In this document: positions 8,390-17,075 of the stretch, in pieces
How the letters are laid out: each line of letters begins with the position of its first letter
How positions within the stretch are numbered: the stretch's first letter is position 1
Assembly: GCF_002101815.1 (NCBI RefSeq)
Contig: NZ_LQPM01000028.1
Location: 1 to 46,623, forward strand
Reading direction: 5' to 3'
Length of the DNA: 46,623 nucleotides
Source of the DNA: Mycobacterium paraense
GTDB lineage: Bacteria; Actinomycetota; Actinomycetes; Mycobacteriales; Mycobacteriaceae
Position numbers and translations under genes: made by a program
The notes under the pieces: generated by a model
Told to the model about the DNA's origin: nothing
Databases searched by the model: none
The model's input: the letters and a program-made list of their open reading frames with translations, nothing else

Positions 8390-9943
8390 TCAGGGGCGGC
8401 ATTGCAGGGACGCCGGCGGCAGCGCCCCGGCCACGAAGTAGCGCACCACCGCGGTGTCCACGCACTGGTCACCGTTGAACACCGCGGTGTGCTGGGTTCC
8501 GTCGTAGGTGATCAGCGGTGCGCCCAGCTGGCGGGCCAGGTTCACGCCGGCCTGATACGGGGTGGCCGGGTCGTGCGTCGTGGAGACGACGACAACCTTG
8601 CCCGGCGCGGCGGGCGGCGCGGCGTGCGGCCGGGAGGTGGCCGGCACCGGCCACAGCGCGCACAGGTCGCGCGGCGCGTTGCCGGTGAACTGCCCGTAGC
8701 TCAGGAACGGGGCGACCTGGCGCATCTTCTGGTCGGCGGCCACCCAGGTCGCCGAGTCGGTCGGCGTCGGCGCGTCGACGCACCGCACGCCGTTGAACGC
8801 GTCCTGGTCGTTGGTGTAGTGCCCGCTTTTGTCGCGGCCTTCGTAGTCGTCGGCCAGCAACAGCAGGTCGCCGGCGTCGGTGCCGCGCGCCAGCCCGAGC
8901 AGGCCGCTGGTCAAATACTTCCAGTGCTGCGGGGTGTACAGCGCGTTGATGGTGCCGGTGGTCGCGTCGGCATAGCTGAGGCCGCGCGGATCCTTCGTCC
9001 GGCCGGGCTTGGCGACCAGCGGGTCGATCAGCGCGTGGTAGCGGTTGACGAACTGGGCCGGGTCGGTGCCCAGCGGGCAACCCGCGGAGCGGGCGCAGTC
9101 GGTGGCGTAGTCGTTGAAAGCCGTTTGAAATCCGGCCATTTGGTTGATGTTCTCGGCCACCGGGTCGACGGTCGGGTCGATGGCCCCGTCGAGCACCATC
9201 GCCCGCACATGGCTGCCGAACCCCTCGAGGTAGGTGGTGCCGATCTCGGTGCCGTAGCTGAACCCGAGGTAGTTGATCTGGTCGTCGCCCAGCGCCTGGC
9301 GGACCGCGTCCATGTCGCGCGCGACGGATGCGGTGCCGGCGTTGGCGAGGAACGCGTTGCCCATCCGGTTCGCGCACTGCTGGGCCAGCTGGCGGTAGAC
9401 CTGCTCGATGTGCGCCACGCCGGCCGGGCTGTAGTCGACCATCGGGTCGCGCCGAAACGCGTCGAAGTCGGCGTCGCTGCGGCAGCGCAACTGCGGTGTC
9501 GAGTGGCCCACCCCGCGCGGGTCGAAGCCGACCAGGTCGAAATTGCGGGTGATGTCGCTGTTCTCCAGGTCCGACGCCATGCCCGCGACCATGTCGACCG
9601 CGGACGCGCCCGGCCCGCCGGGGTTGATGAACAGGGCGCCCATCCGCCGGCCCGTCGCGGGAACGCGGATCACGGCCAGCTTGGCTTGTGCGCCACCGGG
9701 ATTCGCGTAGTCGATCGGGACGGAGACGGTGGTGCACTGGGCGGTGGGAAGGTCGCTGGTGTCGGTCAGGAATTGGTTGCAGCTGCCCCAGTTCTGCGGG
9801 CGCGCCGCGGCGGCCGGCGGGGCCGGGCTGGGCGTCTGGCCCGCGCCGGGCTCGGGGGTCGCGGCGGCCACCGGCAGCTGCGATCCCGCAACCAACAATC
9901 CGAACGACAGCAGCGCCGAGCTCAACGGTCTCAGGCGCGACAT
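8390..9943 (-). CDS. secreted Hip1-like serine hydrolase (Rv2223c type)
   Basis: 517 residues, an alpha/beta-hydrolase of the tripeptidyl-peptidase-like family (peptidase S33). The N-terminus (MSRLRPLSSALLSFGLLVAG) is a signal peptide ending near VAAA, with no lipobox, followed by a Pro/Ala-rich linker. Catalytic residues are Ser229 in GFSYG, Asp458 in THDPATPY and His485 in GTQHTAV. Oxyanion loop region: INPGGPGAS. The start at 9943 gives a clean signal peptide; an upstream in-frame ATG would add 33 residues of antisense-like, basic sequence. It is a tandem paralogue of the following Hip1 gene, separated by a palindromic element, matching the Rv2223c-Rv2224c pair. Confidence 0.9.
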   Translation of the reverse strand: MSRLRPLSSALLSFGLLVAGSQLPVAAATPEPGAGQTPSPAPPAAAARPQNWGSCNQFLTDTSDLPTAQCTTVSVPIDYANPGGAQAKLAVIRVPATGRRMGALFINPGGPGASAVDMVAGMASDLENSDITRNFDLVGFDPRGVGHSTPQLRCRSDADFDAFRRDPMVDYSPAGVAHIEQVYRQLAQQCANRMGNAFLANAGTASVARDMDAVRQALGDDQINYLGFSYGTEIGTTYLEGFGSHVRAMVLDGAIDPTVDPVAENINQMAGFQTAFNDYATDCARSAGCPLGTDPAQFVNRYHALIDPLVAKPGRTKDPRGLSYADATTGTINALYTPQHWKYLTSGLLGLARGTDAGDLLLLADDYEGRDKSGHYTNDQDAFNGVRCVDAPTPTDSATWVAADQKMRQVAPFLSYGQFTGNAPRDLCALWPVPATSRPHAAPPAAPGKVVVVSTTHDPATPYQAGVNLARQLGAPLITYDGTQHTAVFNGDQCVDTAVVRYFVAGALPPASLQCRP

Positions 9944-10026
9944 GGCTGTCAATATTTGCAGCCGCGAATACCCGTCACAGCGCGAAAAGGTCACGCCTTG
10001 GTCTCGCCTCCGCGTGTCGCGACCCA

Positions 10027-10092
10027 TTCGCCGAACGTGCACTCAGGGCGAAAACCCGGCTGGAATCTCGCCGCCAGAGCACGTTCGGCGAA
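10027..10092. repeat. dispersed palindromic element, copy 1 (between the Hip1 paralogues)
   Basis: A perfect 14-bp inverted repeat, TTCGCCGAACGTGC at 10027-10040 and its complement at 10079-10092, encloses a core with the sequence CTCAGGGCGAAAA and a nested GGCGA/TCGCC pair. The core resembles two other elements in this window (22289-22338 and 41427-41496), all sharing a GTGnnC..TCAGGGCG..AAA pattern. It sits between the stop of the Hip1 gene and the start of its paralogue. The single-stranded form would make a strong hairpin, so it might attenuate transcription between the two genes. Confidence 0.72.
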
Positions 10093-10105
10093 GGAATGAA
10101 GGCCG

Positions 10106-11668
10106 TCAGCACTTGGCGCCGCTGGGTGGCGTGCCGCCGCCGAGCAGATACTCCGTCACGTAGTCGTCGATGCAGCTGTCGCCCTGGAAGACCACCGTGT
10201 GCTGGGTTCCGTTGAAGGTCAGCAATGACCCGCGCAGCTCGTTCGCCAGGTCGACGCCGGCCTTGTAGGGGGTCGCCGGGTCGTGCGTGGTCGACACGAC
10301 CACCGTCGGCGCCAGGCCGGGCGCCGAGATCTCGTGCGGCTTGCTGGTGGGCGGCACCGGCCAGAACGCGCAGGTGCCCAGCGGGGCGTCGCCGGTGAAC
10401 TGGCCGTAGCTCATGAAGGGGGCGATCTCGCGTGACCGGCGGTCCTCGTCGATGACCTTGGCGCGGTCCGTAATCGGCGGCTGGTCAACGCAATTGATCG
10501 CCACCCGCGCGTCCGTGGCGTTCGTGTAATGACCCTTGGGGTCCCGCCGCATATACATGTCGGCCAGCGCCAGCATGGTGTCGCCGCGATGCTCCACCAA
10601 CTCGGACAGGCCGTCGGTCAGGTGGTGCCACAGCGACGGCGAGTACAGCGCCATGATGGTGCCCACGATGGCGTCGGCATAGCTGAGCCCGCGCGGGTCC
10701 TTCGTCGGGATCGGCCTGCCCACCATCGTGTTGTTCGGGTCGACCATCGGGTCGATGAGGCTGTGGTAGACGTCGACGGCCTTGGCCGGGTCGGTGCCCA
10801 GCGGGCAGGTCGGCTGCTTGGCGCAGTCCGTCGCGTAGTCGTTGAACGCGTCCTGAAATCCCTTGGCCTGACGCAGGTCTGCTTCGACCTGGTCGGCGTT
10901 GGGGTCGACCGCGCCGTCGAGGATCATCGCCCGCACCTTGGTGGGGTACGCCTCGGCGTAGGCGGACCCGATCCGGGTGCCATACGAGTAGCCGAGGTAG
11001 GTCAGCTTGTCGTCACCCAGGGCCGCGCGGATGGCGTCCAGGTCGCGGGCGACGTTGACGGTGCCCGCGTTGGCCAGGAAGTTTTTGCCCATCTTGTCGA
11101 CGCAGCGGGCGACGAACTGCTTGGTCTCGTCCTCCATGTGGGCGACCCCGGCGGGGCTGTAGTCGACGTTCGGCTCGGTGCGCAGCCGGTCGTTGTCCGC
11201 GTCCGAGTTGCACCAGATCGCCGGCCGGGACGAGCCGACGCCGCGCGGGTCGAAGCCGACCAGGTCGAACCGTTCCCGGATGCGCTTGGGCAGCGACTGG
11301 ACCACGCTCAACGCGGCCTCGATGCCGGACTCGCCGGGGCCGCCGGGGTTGATCACCAGTGAGCCGATCTTGTCGCCGGTCGCCGGAAAGCGAATCATCG
11401 CCAGGGTCGCCACGTCGCCGTCGAGGTGGTCGTAGTCGACCGGCACGGCGAGCCGGCCGCACATCGCGCCGCTGGGGATCTTGGCCTTGGGGTTCGACGA
11501 CCGGCAGGGGGTCCATTCGACCGCCTGGCCCAGCTTGGGCGCCTTCATGAGGGCGCGCCCGTTGACCACGCGGAGGCAGCCGCCGACCGTCAGCGCCACG
11601 GCGGCGATCGCCGTCCAGATCAGCAGCGTGCGCGCGATTCTGTCGCGGCGAAACACTCTCATGGTCAC
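10106..11668 (-). CDS. caeA: cell-envelope serine protease CaeA/Hip1 (lipoprotein)
   Basis: 520 residues, identical in length and numbering to M. tuberculosis Hip1 (Rv2224c), an envelope-associated serine protease known to cleave GroEL2 and to modulate host responses. Visible: an N-terminal membrane segment ending in the lipobox LTVGGC (Cys31); nucleophile Ser228 in GYSYG; Asp463 in THDPATPY with Thr466; His490 in GTQHTVV. These positions coincide with the published catalytic residues. The GTG start at 11668 (MTMRVFRR) is kept because it preserves this numbering; an ATG lies two codons later. The gene is followed by its paralogue in the same direction. Confidence 0.95.
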   Translation of the reverse strand: MTMRVFRRDRIARTLLIWTAIAAVALTVGGCLRVVNGRALMKAPKLGQAVEWTPCRSSNPKAKIPSGAMCGRLAVPVDYDHLDGDVATLAMIRFPATGDKIGSLVINPGGPGESGIEAALSVVQSLPKRIRERFDLVGFDPRGVGSSRPAIWCNSDADNDRLRTEPNVDYSPAGVAHMEDETKQFVARCVDKMGKNFLANAGTVNVARDLDAIRAALGDDKLTYLGYSYGTRIGSAYAEAYPTKVRAMILDGAVDPNADQVEADLRQAKGFQDAFNDYATDCAKQPTCPLGTDPAKAVDVYHSLIDPMVDPNNTMVGRPIPTKDPRGLSYADAIVGTIMALYSPSLWHHLTDGLSELVEHRGDTMLALADMYMRRDPKGHYTNATDARVAINCVDQPPITDRAKVIDEDRRSREIAPFMSYGQFTGDAPLGTCAFWPVPPTSKPHEISAPGLAPTVVVSTTHDPATPYKAGVDLANELRGSLLTFNGTQHTVVFQGDSCIDDYVTEYLLGGGTPPSGAKC

Positions 11669-11719
11669 CTATGCTGCCAGAGCCAACCTGAGATTCTGAT
11701 GAGCGGCTCCCACGCCCAA

Positions 11720-13111
11720 CTACGCGGCGGCCGCCAGGAGTTCTTCCATCGCCACCGCGAAGTCGTCGGCCATCTCCCAGAGGTCCGGCAGCAACTCCGG
11801 GCACGAGATCAGCCCGACGTCCAGCGTGCCACTCAGCGACATCACCGTGATGTTGAGCCCCGAACCGTGAAAGATCGGCCCCAGCGGATACATCGCCTTG
11901 ACCTCACAGCCCAGCAGGTACAGCGGAACCTGCGGGCCCGGGACGTTGGAAACCACCAGGTTGTGCACCGGCGCGCTCTCGGTCAACCGGGAGCTGGCGT
12001 ACAGCCGCATGGCGATGCCGAACACGGCGGGCGCGGCGAACTGCGACCAGTCCTGCAGCAGCGAGGCGCCGATGGCCGAACTGTGTTGCTTGGCAACCGA
12101 ATTCGCCTCGGCGATGGCCTTCAGTCGCTCGACCGGGTCGGCGATGTCGGTGTGCAGGCTGGCGAACATGGCCGAAACCTGGTTGCGGCCGGGGCGGTCG
12201 GACTTGCCGTGCACCGAGACCGGCACCGACGCCACCAGCGGCGATTCGGGCAGCGCGTTGCGCTCGGCCAGGTACTGGCGCAGCACCCCGGACACCAGGG
12301 CCATCACCACGTCGTTGACCTTGACGTCGAAGTGGTTCTTCACCTTCTTGACGTCCTCGAGGTCCAACTGCGCGTAGGCGATGTTGCGCCGGCCGGTGAT
12401 GGTGGCGTTGAACGCCGTCCGGGGCGCGGCGAACGGACGCGCCATCGCCTGGCCGTCGACGGCCTTGCGCACCGTCGCGACCACCGACGACACGGTTTGG
12501 GGCAGGACGTTGGCCAGTTGCAGGGGGCGGCTGGCGAACCGGACCAACCCGCCCGCCGCGATCTGCCAGCCGCTGCCGCCGCCGACGCCGTCGACCGGAT
12601 CGGGCGCGGGCGCGTCGGGCTCGGTCGCGCACAGCTGCGACATCAGGTTGGCGCCGGTGACCCCGTCGACCCCGGAGTGGTGCACCTTGGTCATCACCGC
12701 CAGGCGACCGCCCCCGTGGCAATCCGTGCCCGCCACCCCTTCGATGACCCACATCTCCCACAGCGGCCGCCCCCGGTCCAGCGGCAGCGACGCGATGTGA
12801 CCGCAGATTTCCGACAACTCGCTGCGGCCACCCGGCGGCGGCAAGCCGATGCGGTGCAGGTGGCGGTCGACGTCGAAGTGCTCGTCGTCCACCCACACCG
12901 GGTGATCGAGGTTCAGCGGGCTGTTGGCCAGCTTCTCCCGGAACTGCGGCATCGCCTTGAGGCGCAGCGACAACGCGTCGCGCAGCCGGTCGAAGGTGTA
13001 GCCACCCGGCATCGTCGAGGTGTCCAGCTCCATGATCGAGCAAACATGCATGGGCTGCGCGGGCGTCTCCAGATAGAGGAAACTGGCGTCGAGACCGCTG
13101 AGCCGCTGCAT
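11720..13111 (-). CDS. wax ester synthase / diacylglycerol acyltransferase (WS/DGAT)
   Basis: 463 residues. The family esterifies acyl-CoA to diacylglycerol or fatty alcohols, making storage triacylglycerol or wax. Evidence: the N-terminus MQRLSGLDASFLYLETPAQPMH; the catalytic HHxxxDG motif as HHSGVDG (His144, His145, Asp149); the second conserved block NDVVMALVSGVLRQYL; and the C-terminal SNVPGPQVPLYLLG. Start: ATG at 13111 fits the family N-terminus; a TTG three codons upstream is less likely. It is divergent from panB and precedes the Hip1 pair in the same direction. Mycobacteria have many paralogues, so no gene symbol is given. Confidence 0.92.
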   Translation of the reverse strand: MQRLSGLDASFLYLETPAQPMHVCSIMELDTSTMPGGYTFDRLRDALSLRLKAMPQFREKLANSPLNLDHPVWVDDEHFDVDRHLHRIGLPPPGGRSELSEICGHIASLPLDRGRPLWEMWVIEGVAGTDCHGGGRLAVMTKVHHSGVDGVTGANLMSQLCATEPDAPAPDPVDGVGGGSGWQIAAGGLVRFASRPLQLANVLPQTVSSVVATVRKAVDGQAMARPFAAPRTAFNATITGRRNIAYAQLDLEDVKKVKNHFDVKVNDVVMALVSGVLRQYLAERNALPESPLVASVPVSVHGKSDRPGRNQVSAMFASLHTDIADPVERLKAIAEANSVAKQHSSAIGASLLQDWSQFAAPAVFGIAMRLYASSRLTESAPVHNLVVSNVPGPQVPLYLLGCEVKAMYPLGPIFHGSGLNITVMSLSGTLDVGLISCPELLPDLWEMADDFAVAMEELLAAAA

Positions 13112-13151
13112 GGCCGCCAATGGTATGTCTCACACCACACGGGCGGTGCAA

Positions 13152-13179
13152 TTGCCCTGAACAGATGGCAGAATATCTA
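13152..13179 (+). promoter_or_regulatory. candidate sigma-A-type promoter of panB
   Basis: TTGCCC at 13152-13157 and TATCTA at 13174-13179 are separated by 16 bases, in the gap between the divergent WS/DGAT and panB genes. Transcription would begin near 13186, giving a leader of about 60 bases. The elements are near-consensus but not unique in such a short search. Confidence 0.35.
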
Positions 13180-13244
13180 GGGTCAGACGAACCCGGGGAC
13201 CTCAAGGGCCACGAGGATCGACCAGACCACTACCAGGGACAATG

Positions 13245-14090
13245 ATGTCTGAGCAGAACGTTTACGGTGCAAACTCGTCTACGCCCGCCAAGGCGCCAAC
13301 CAAGATCCGCACCCACCACCTGCAGAAAATGAAGGCCGAGGGCCACAAGTGGGCCATGCTCACGGCCTACGACTATTCGACCGCCCGGATCTTCGACGAC
13401 GCCGGCATCCCGGTGCTGTTGGTCGGTGATTCGGCCGCCAACGTCGTCTACGGCTACGACACCACGGTGCCCGTGTCGATCGACGAACTCATCCCGCTGG
13501 TCCGCGGCGTCGCGCGCGGCGCCCAGCACGCGATGGTCGTCGCCGACCTGCCGTTCGGCAGCTACGAGGCCGGCCCGGCCGCCGCGCTGGCCGCCGCCAC
13601 CCGATTCCTGAAGGAGGGCGGCGCGCACGCCGTGAAGCTCGAGGGCGGCGAGCGGGTGGCCGACCAGATCGCCTGCCTGACCGCGGCCGGCATCCCGGTC
13701 ATGGCGCACATCGGCTTCACCCCGCAAAGCGTGAACAGCCTCGGCGGGTTCCGGGTGCAGGGCCGCGGCGACGCGGCCGAGCAGACCGTGCACGACGCGA
13801 TCGCCGTCGCCGAGGCCGGGGCGTTCTCGGTCGTGATGGAGATGGTGCCGGCCGAACTGGCCACCCAGATCACCGGCAAGCTCACCATCCCGACCATCGG
13901 GATCGGCGCCGGTCCCAACTGCGACGCCCAGGTGCTGGTGTGGCAGGACATGGCCGGCCTGAGCGGCGGCAAGCCCGCCCGCTTCGTCAAGCGGTTCGCC
14001 GACATCGGCGGCGAGTTACGCCGGGCCGCAGTGCAATACGCGGAGGAAGTGGCCGGCGGCACCTTCCCCGCCGACGAGCACTGCTTCTAG
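13245..14090 (+). CDS. panB: 3-methyl-2-oxobutanoate hydroxymethyltransferase PanB
   Basis: 281 residues, the M. tuberculosis length. Catalyses the first committed step of pantothenate (and so CoA) synthesis: transfer of a hydroxymethyl group from methylene-tetrahydrofolate to alpha-ketoisovalerate, with Mg2+, in the cytoplasm. Motifs: MLTAYDYSTARIFDDAGI, LLVGDSAANVVYGYDTT (metal-binding Asp), DLPFGSYE, AVKLEGGE, VMAHIGFTPQS and IGIGAGPNCDAQVLVWQD. Two adjacent ATGs occur at 13242 and 13245; the second is chosen because its spacing from AGGGA is better and it gives the usual length. A hairpin at 14183-14200 may end the transcript. Confidence 0.97.
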   Translation: MSEQNVYGANSSTPAKAPTKIRTHHLQKMKAEGHKWAMLTAYDYSTARIFDDAGIPVLLVGDSAANVVYGYDTTVPVSIDELIPLVRGVARGAQHAMVVADLPFGSYEAGPAAALAAATRFLKEGGAHAVKLEGGERVADQIACLTAAGIPVMAHIGFTPQSVNSLGGFRVQGRGDAAEQTVHDAIAVAEAGAFSVVMEMVPAELATQITGKLTIPTIGIGAGPNCDAQVLVWQDMAGLSGGKPARFVKRFADIGGELRRAAVQYAEEVAGGTFPADEHCF

Positions 14091-14182
14091 CGGCCGCTTC
14101 GCCGAGAGGCGCGCGACCAGTGCTTTCCCCCGCTTGGGCGGCCGGAACCGCTCGGGACGGACGTTGCTGACGACCGTCGAAA

Positions 14183-14200
14183 AGCGGTTGAAAAACCGCT
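14183..14200 (+). terminator. hairpin downstream of panB
   Basis: AGCGGTT-GAAA-AACCGCT is a perfect 7-bp stem with a GNRA-type tetraloop, 93 bases after the panB stop and 56 bases before the next start. No run of T follows, which is common for mycobacterial terminator candidates, so its function is uncertain. Confidence 0.4.
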
Positions 14201-14255
14201 GAAATCCATTGTGGGCCACCGCTGGTAGGGTTGCTCCCATGGACGATCGGGGTGT

Positions 14256-15461
14256 GTGAGCGGGGTCGAAGAAATCGTCGGCAGCGATCGCGGTGGCCTT
14301 GTGCACCGCCGAACTGTCTTGGCGTTGCCGCTGCTACTGGCGGGCGGCGCCGCCCTGACCCGCGTGCCCCGCGCCGCCGCGCAACCGCCCGACTCCCCGG
14401 ACTCGAGCCGGTGGTCACCGGAGCGCGCCGATCGCTGGTACCGGGCGCAGGGCTGGCTCGTCGGCGCCAACTACGTCACGTCGAACGCCATCAACCAGCT
14501 GGAGATGTTCCAGCCCGACACCTTCAACCCGCTGCGCATCCACTTCGAGTTGGGCTGGGCTCGGTCCGCCGGATTCAACACCGTGCGGGTGTTCCTGCAC
14601 GATCAGCTCTGGACCCAGGATGCCCGCGGGTTCCAAGCCCGCCTCGCCAAGTTCGTCGCCATCGCGGCCGACCACGGCATCAAGCCGCTCTTCGTCTTGT
14701 TCGACTCCTGCTGGGACCCGGTCCCGAAAGCGGGCCCACAGCGCGCCCCGACACCCGGCGTGCACAACTCGGGCTGGGTGCAAAGCCCGGGCGCCGAACG
14801 CCTCGGCGACCGCGGCTACGTCGACACCCTGCGTGCATACGTGACGGGGGTGCTGACCCAATTCCGCAACGACGACCGGGTTTTGGGTTGGGACCTGTGG
14901 AACGAGCCGGACAATCCCTCGCGCCACTACGCGTCCGTCGAGCGGCCAGACAAGGACCAGCTGGTCGCCGACTTGCTTCCGCAGGTGTTCGCGTGGGCGC
15001 GCTCGGTCGACCCCGCTCAGCCATTGACGAGCGCCGTATGGCAGGGCGAATGGCCGGACGCCGGAAGCACCAGCGCCATCGCCGGCATTCAGCTCGAAAA
15101 CTCCGACATCCTGACTTTCCACTCCTACGGCGAGCCGGCGGACTTCGAGAAGCGCATCGAGGACCTCGCCTCGCAGGACCGGCCGATTCTGTGCACCGAG
15201 TACCTCGCCCGGCCGCTGGGCAGCACCGTCGCCGACATCCTGCCAATTGCCAAGCGGCACAAGGTTGGTGCGATCAACTGGGGACTCGTCGCGGGCAAGA
15301 CTCAGACCTACTTCCCCTGGGACTCGTGGGAGCACCCGTACGCATCAATCCCCGACGTTTGGTTCCACGACCTGTTGCGACCCGACGGGCGGCCGTTCCA
15401 GGAGAGCGAAATCCAGACGATTCGTGAGCTGACCGGCGGGGCGATGCATCTCAACGGGTAG
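14256..15461 (+). CDS. secreted GH5-like (cellulase superfamily) glycoside hydrolase
   Basis: 401 residues, GTG start. The N-terminus has HRRTVLALPLLLAGGAALTRVPRAAA, a twin-arginine-like or Sec signal with cleavage near residue 42. The mature part looks like a (beta/alpha)8 glycosidase: RSAGFNTVRVFLHD, FVLFDSCWDP, the acid/base motif WDLWNEPDN (Glu217) and a likely nucleophile in ILCTEYLAR (Glu315), followed by INWGLVAGKTQT. These residues match clan GH-A retaining enzymes acting on beta-glycosides. The substrate is not readable. It is not part of the M. tuberculosis panB neighbourhood as I recall it. The start is uncertain by a few codons. Confidence 0.85.
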   Translation: MSGVEEIVGSDRGGLVHRRTVLALPLLLAGGAALTRVPRAAAQPPDSPDSSRWSPERADRWYRAQGWLVGANYVTSNAINQLEMFQPDTFNPLRIHFELGWARSAGFNTVRVFLHDQLWTQDARGFQARLAKFVAIAADHGIKPLFVLFDSCWDPVPKAGPQRAPTPGVHNSGWVQSPGAERLGDRGYVDTLRAYVTGVLTQFRNDDRVLGWDLWNEPDNPSRHYASVERPDKDQLVADLLPQVFAWARSVDPAQPLTSAVWQGEWPDAGSTSAIAGIQLENSDILTFHSYGEPADFEKRIEDLASQDRPILCTEYLARPLGSTVADILPIAKRHKVGAINWGLVAGKTQTYFPWDSWEHPYASIPDVWFHDLLRPDGRPFQESEIQTIRELTGGAMHLNG

Positions 15462-15539
15462 GCATCGCGATATGGCACCCTATGAGTGCCCACCCTGACA
15501 TTCACACCGCGGCCAACCGCCGCCTCAATGGAGTCGAGA

Positions 15540-17039
15540 ATGCCTGTGAAAGCGCCCAAAACCTCGCGCCATCTCGAGGTGGAGCGCAAGTTCGACGTCG
15601 TGGAGTCCACGGTGTCGCCGTCGTTCGAAGGCATCGCCGCCGTCGATCATGTCGACAAGTCGCCGATCGAGTCGCTGGACGCGACGTATTTCGACACCCC
15701 GACGCACGACCTGGCGCGCAACAAAATCACCCTGCGGCGTCGCACCGGCGGTCACGACGCGGGCTGGCATTTGAAATTGCCGGCCGGGCCCGAAGCCCGC
15801 ACCGAGGTTCGCGCGCCGCTCGACGCCTCGGAGCAGGAGGTGCCCGGCGAGTTGCGGGACATCGTGCTGGCGATCGTCCGCGAACGGCCGCTCCAACCCG
15901 TCGCCCGCATCAGCACCGAACGGGAAACCCAGGTGCTCTACGGCTCGGACGGGGCGGCGCTCGCGGAATTCAGCAACGACCACGTCACCGCCTGGGCGGC
16001 CGGCAACTCCGACGCGCCACCCGCCGAACAGGAATGGCGCGAGTGGGAACTCGAGCTGGTCGAGAACAACGGGGCGGCCGACACCGAGCTGCTGGGCCGG
16101 TTGAGCAACCGGCTGCTCGACGCCGGGGCCGCGCCCGCCGGTCACGGCTCCAAGCTGGCGCGCGTGCTCGGCGAAACGGCGCGGCCGGACGAGACGCAGC
16201 AGCCCGCCGACCCGGTACATCGGGCAGTGGCCGAGCAGGTCGCCGAGCTGCTCGTGTGGGATCGCGCGGTGCGGGCCGACGCCTACGACGCCGTGCACCA
16301 GATGCGGGTGACCATCCGCAAGATCCGCAGCCTGCTGGCCGACTCCCAGGGCGCAGCGGAATCCTCGGACATCGCCTGGATTCAGGACGAATTGCGCGAA
16401 CTCGCCAACGTGCTGGGCGTGGCCCGCGACGCGGAGGTGCTCGCCGAGCGCTACCAGCAGGCGCTGGACAAGCTGCCGCCGGAGCTGGTGCGGGGCCGCA
16501 TCCGTGAACGCCTCGTCGAGGGAGCCCGGCGCCGCTATCAGACCGGGCTGCGGCGGTCGCTGATCGCGATGCGCTCGCAGCGATACTTCCGCCTGCTCGA
16601 CGCCCTCGACGCGTGGGTCGCCGAAATCCCCACCGCCGCTGCGGGCGAGGAGGCGGCGCCGGTGACCCTCGAGGCGGCCTACCAGAAGGTCCGCAAGGCC
16701 GCGAAGGCGGCGGCCGCGGTGGAGCCGGGGGCCGAAGCCGAGCTCGACCTCGCGCTGCACCGAATTCGCAAGCGCGCCAAGCGACTTCGCTACACCGCGG
16801 CGGCCACCGGCGCCGTGCGGGTGTCCGAGCAGGCGAAGGTCATCCAGACGCTGCTGGGTGACCACCAAGACAGCGTGGTCAGCCGCGAACACCTGGGTCA
16901 CCAGGCCGAGGCCGCGCACACCGCCGGCGAGGACACCTTCACCTACGGACTGCTGTATCAGCAGGAGGCCGACCTGGCCGAGCGGTGCCGCCAATCGCTC
17001 GACGAGGCGCTGCGCAAGCTCTCCAAGGCGGTGCGCTGA
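15540..17039 (+). CDS. CYTH-CHAD domain protein (Rv2226 type)
   Basis: 499 residues from the ATG at 15540, chosen for its GGAG site 8 bases upstream and because the CYTH domain then begins at residue 11. The N-terminal CYTH domain (about 10-210) shows the ExExK signature as EVERKF (Glu13, Glu15, Lys17), binding triphosphates and divalent metal inside a beta tunnel; YFDTP and LRRRTGG are further conserved strands. The C-terminal CHAD domain (about 230-490) is helical, with conserved His/Arg/Lys motifs VHQMRVTIRKIRSLL and LHRIRKRAKRLRY; such domains bind polyphosphate. Corresponds to Rv2226 (513 residues). It converges on the gene at 17075. Confidence 0.93.
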   Translation: MPVKAPKTSRHLEVERKFDVVESTVSPSFEGIAAVDHVDKSPIESLDATYFDTPTHDLARNKITLRRRTGGHDAGWHLKLPAGPEARTEVRAPLDASEQEVPGELRDIVLAIVRERPLQPVARISTERETQVLYGSDGAALAEFSNDHVTAWAAGNSDAPPAEQEWREWELELVENNGAADTELLGRLSNRLLDAGAAPAGHGSKLARVLGETARPDETQQPADPVHRAVAEQVAELLVWDRAVRADAYDAVHQMRVTIRKIRSLLADSQGAAESSDIAWIQDELRELANVLGVARDAEVLAERYQQALDKLPPELVRGRIRERLVEGARRRYQTGLRRSLIAMRSQRYFRLLDALDAWVAEIPTAAAGEEAAPVTLEAAYQKVRKAAKAAAAVEPGAEAELDLALHRIRKRAKRLRYTAAATGAVRVSEQAKVIQTLLGDHQDSVVSREHLGHQAEAAHTAGEDTFTYGLLYQQEADLAERCRQSLDEALRKLSKAVR

Positions 17040-17046
17040 ACTCGGT

Positions 17047-17075
17047 GGGCGGACAAGTTGGCCGCTAAGCCGGAT
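17047..17075 (-). repeat. partial second copy of the rnpB 3' end (direct repeat with 17694-17722)
   Basis: Bases 17047-17075 match 17694-17722, the 3' end of rnpB, at 26 of 29 positions and in the same orientation. The three differences are one base in the P1 strand and two in the otherwise conserved TTACAGG, read here as TTAGCGG. The repeats bracket the reductase gene 17075-17641, whose TGA stop begins at the inner edge of this copy. This is the pattern left when an element integrates at the 3' end of a structural RNA gene and restores it. No integrase is present. Confidence 0.75.

Noticed and set aside
15525..16994. 489-codon minus-strand open frame opposite the CYTH-CHAD gene
   Set aside because: The plus strand has clear CYTH and CHAD motifs and a ribosome-binding site; the reverse frame has neither.
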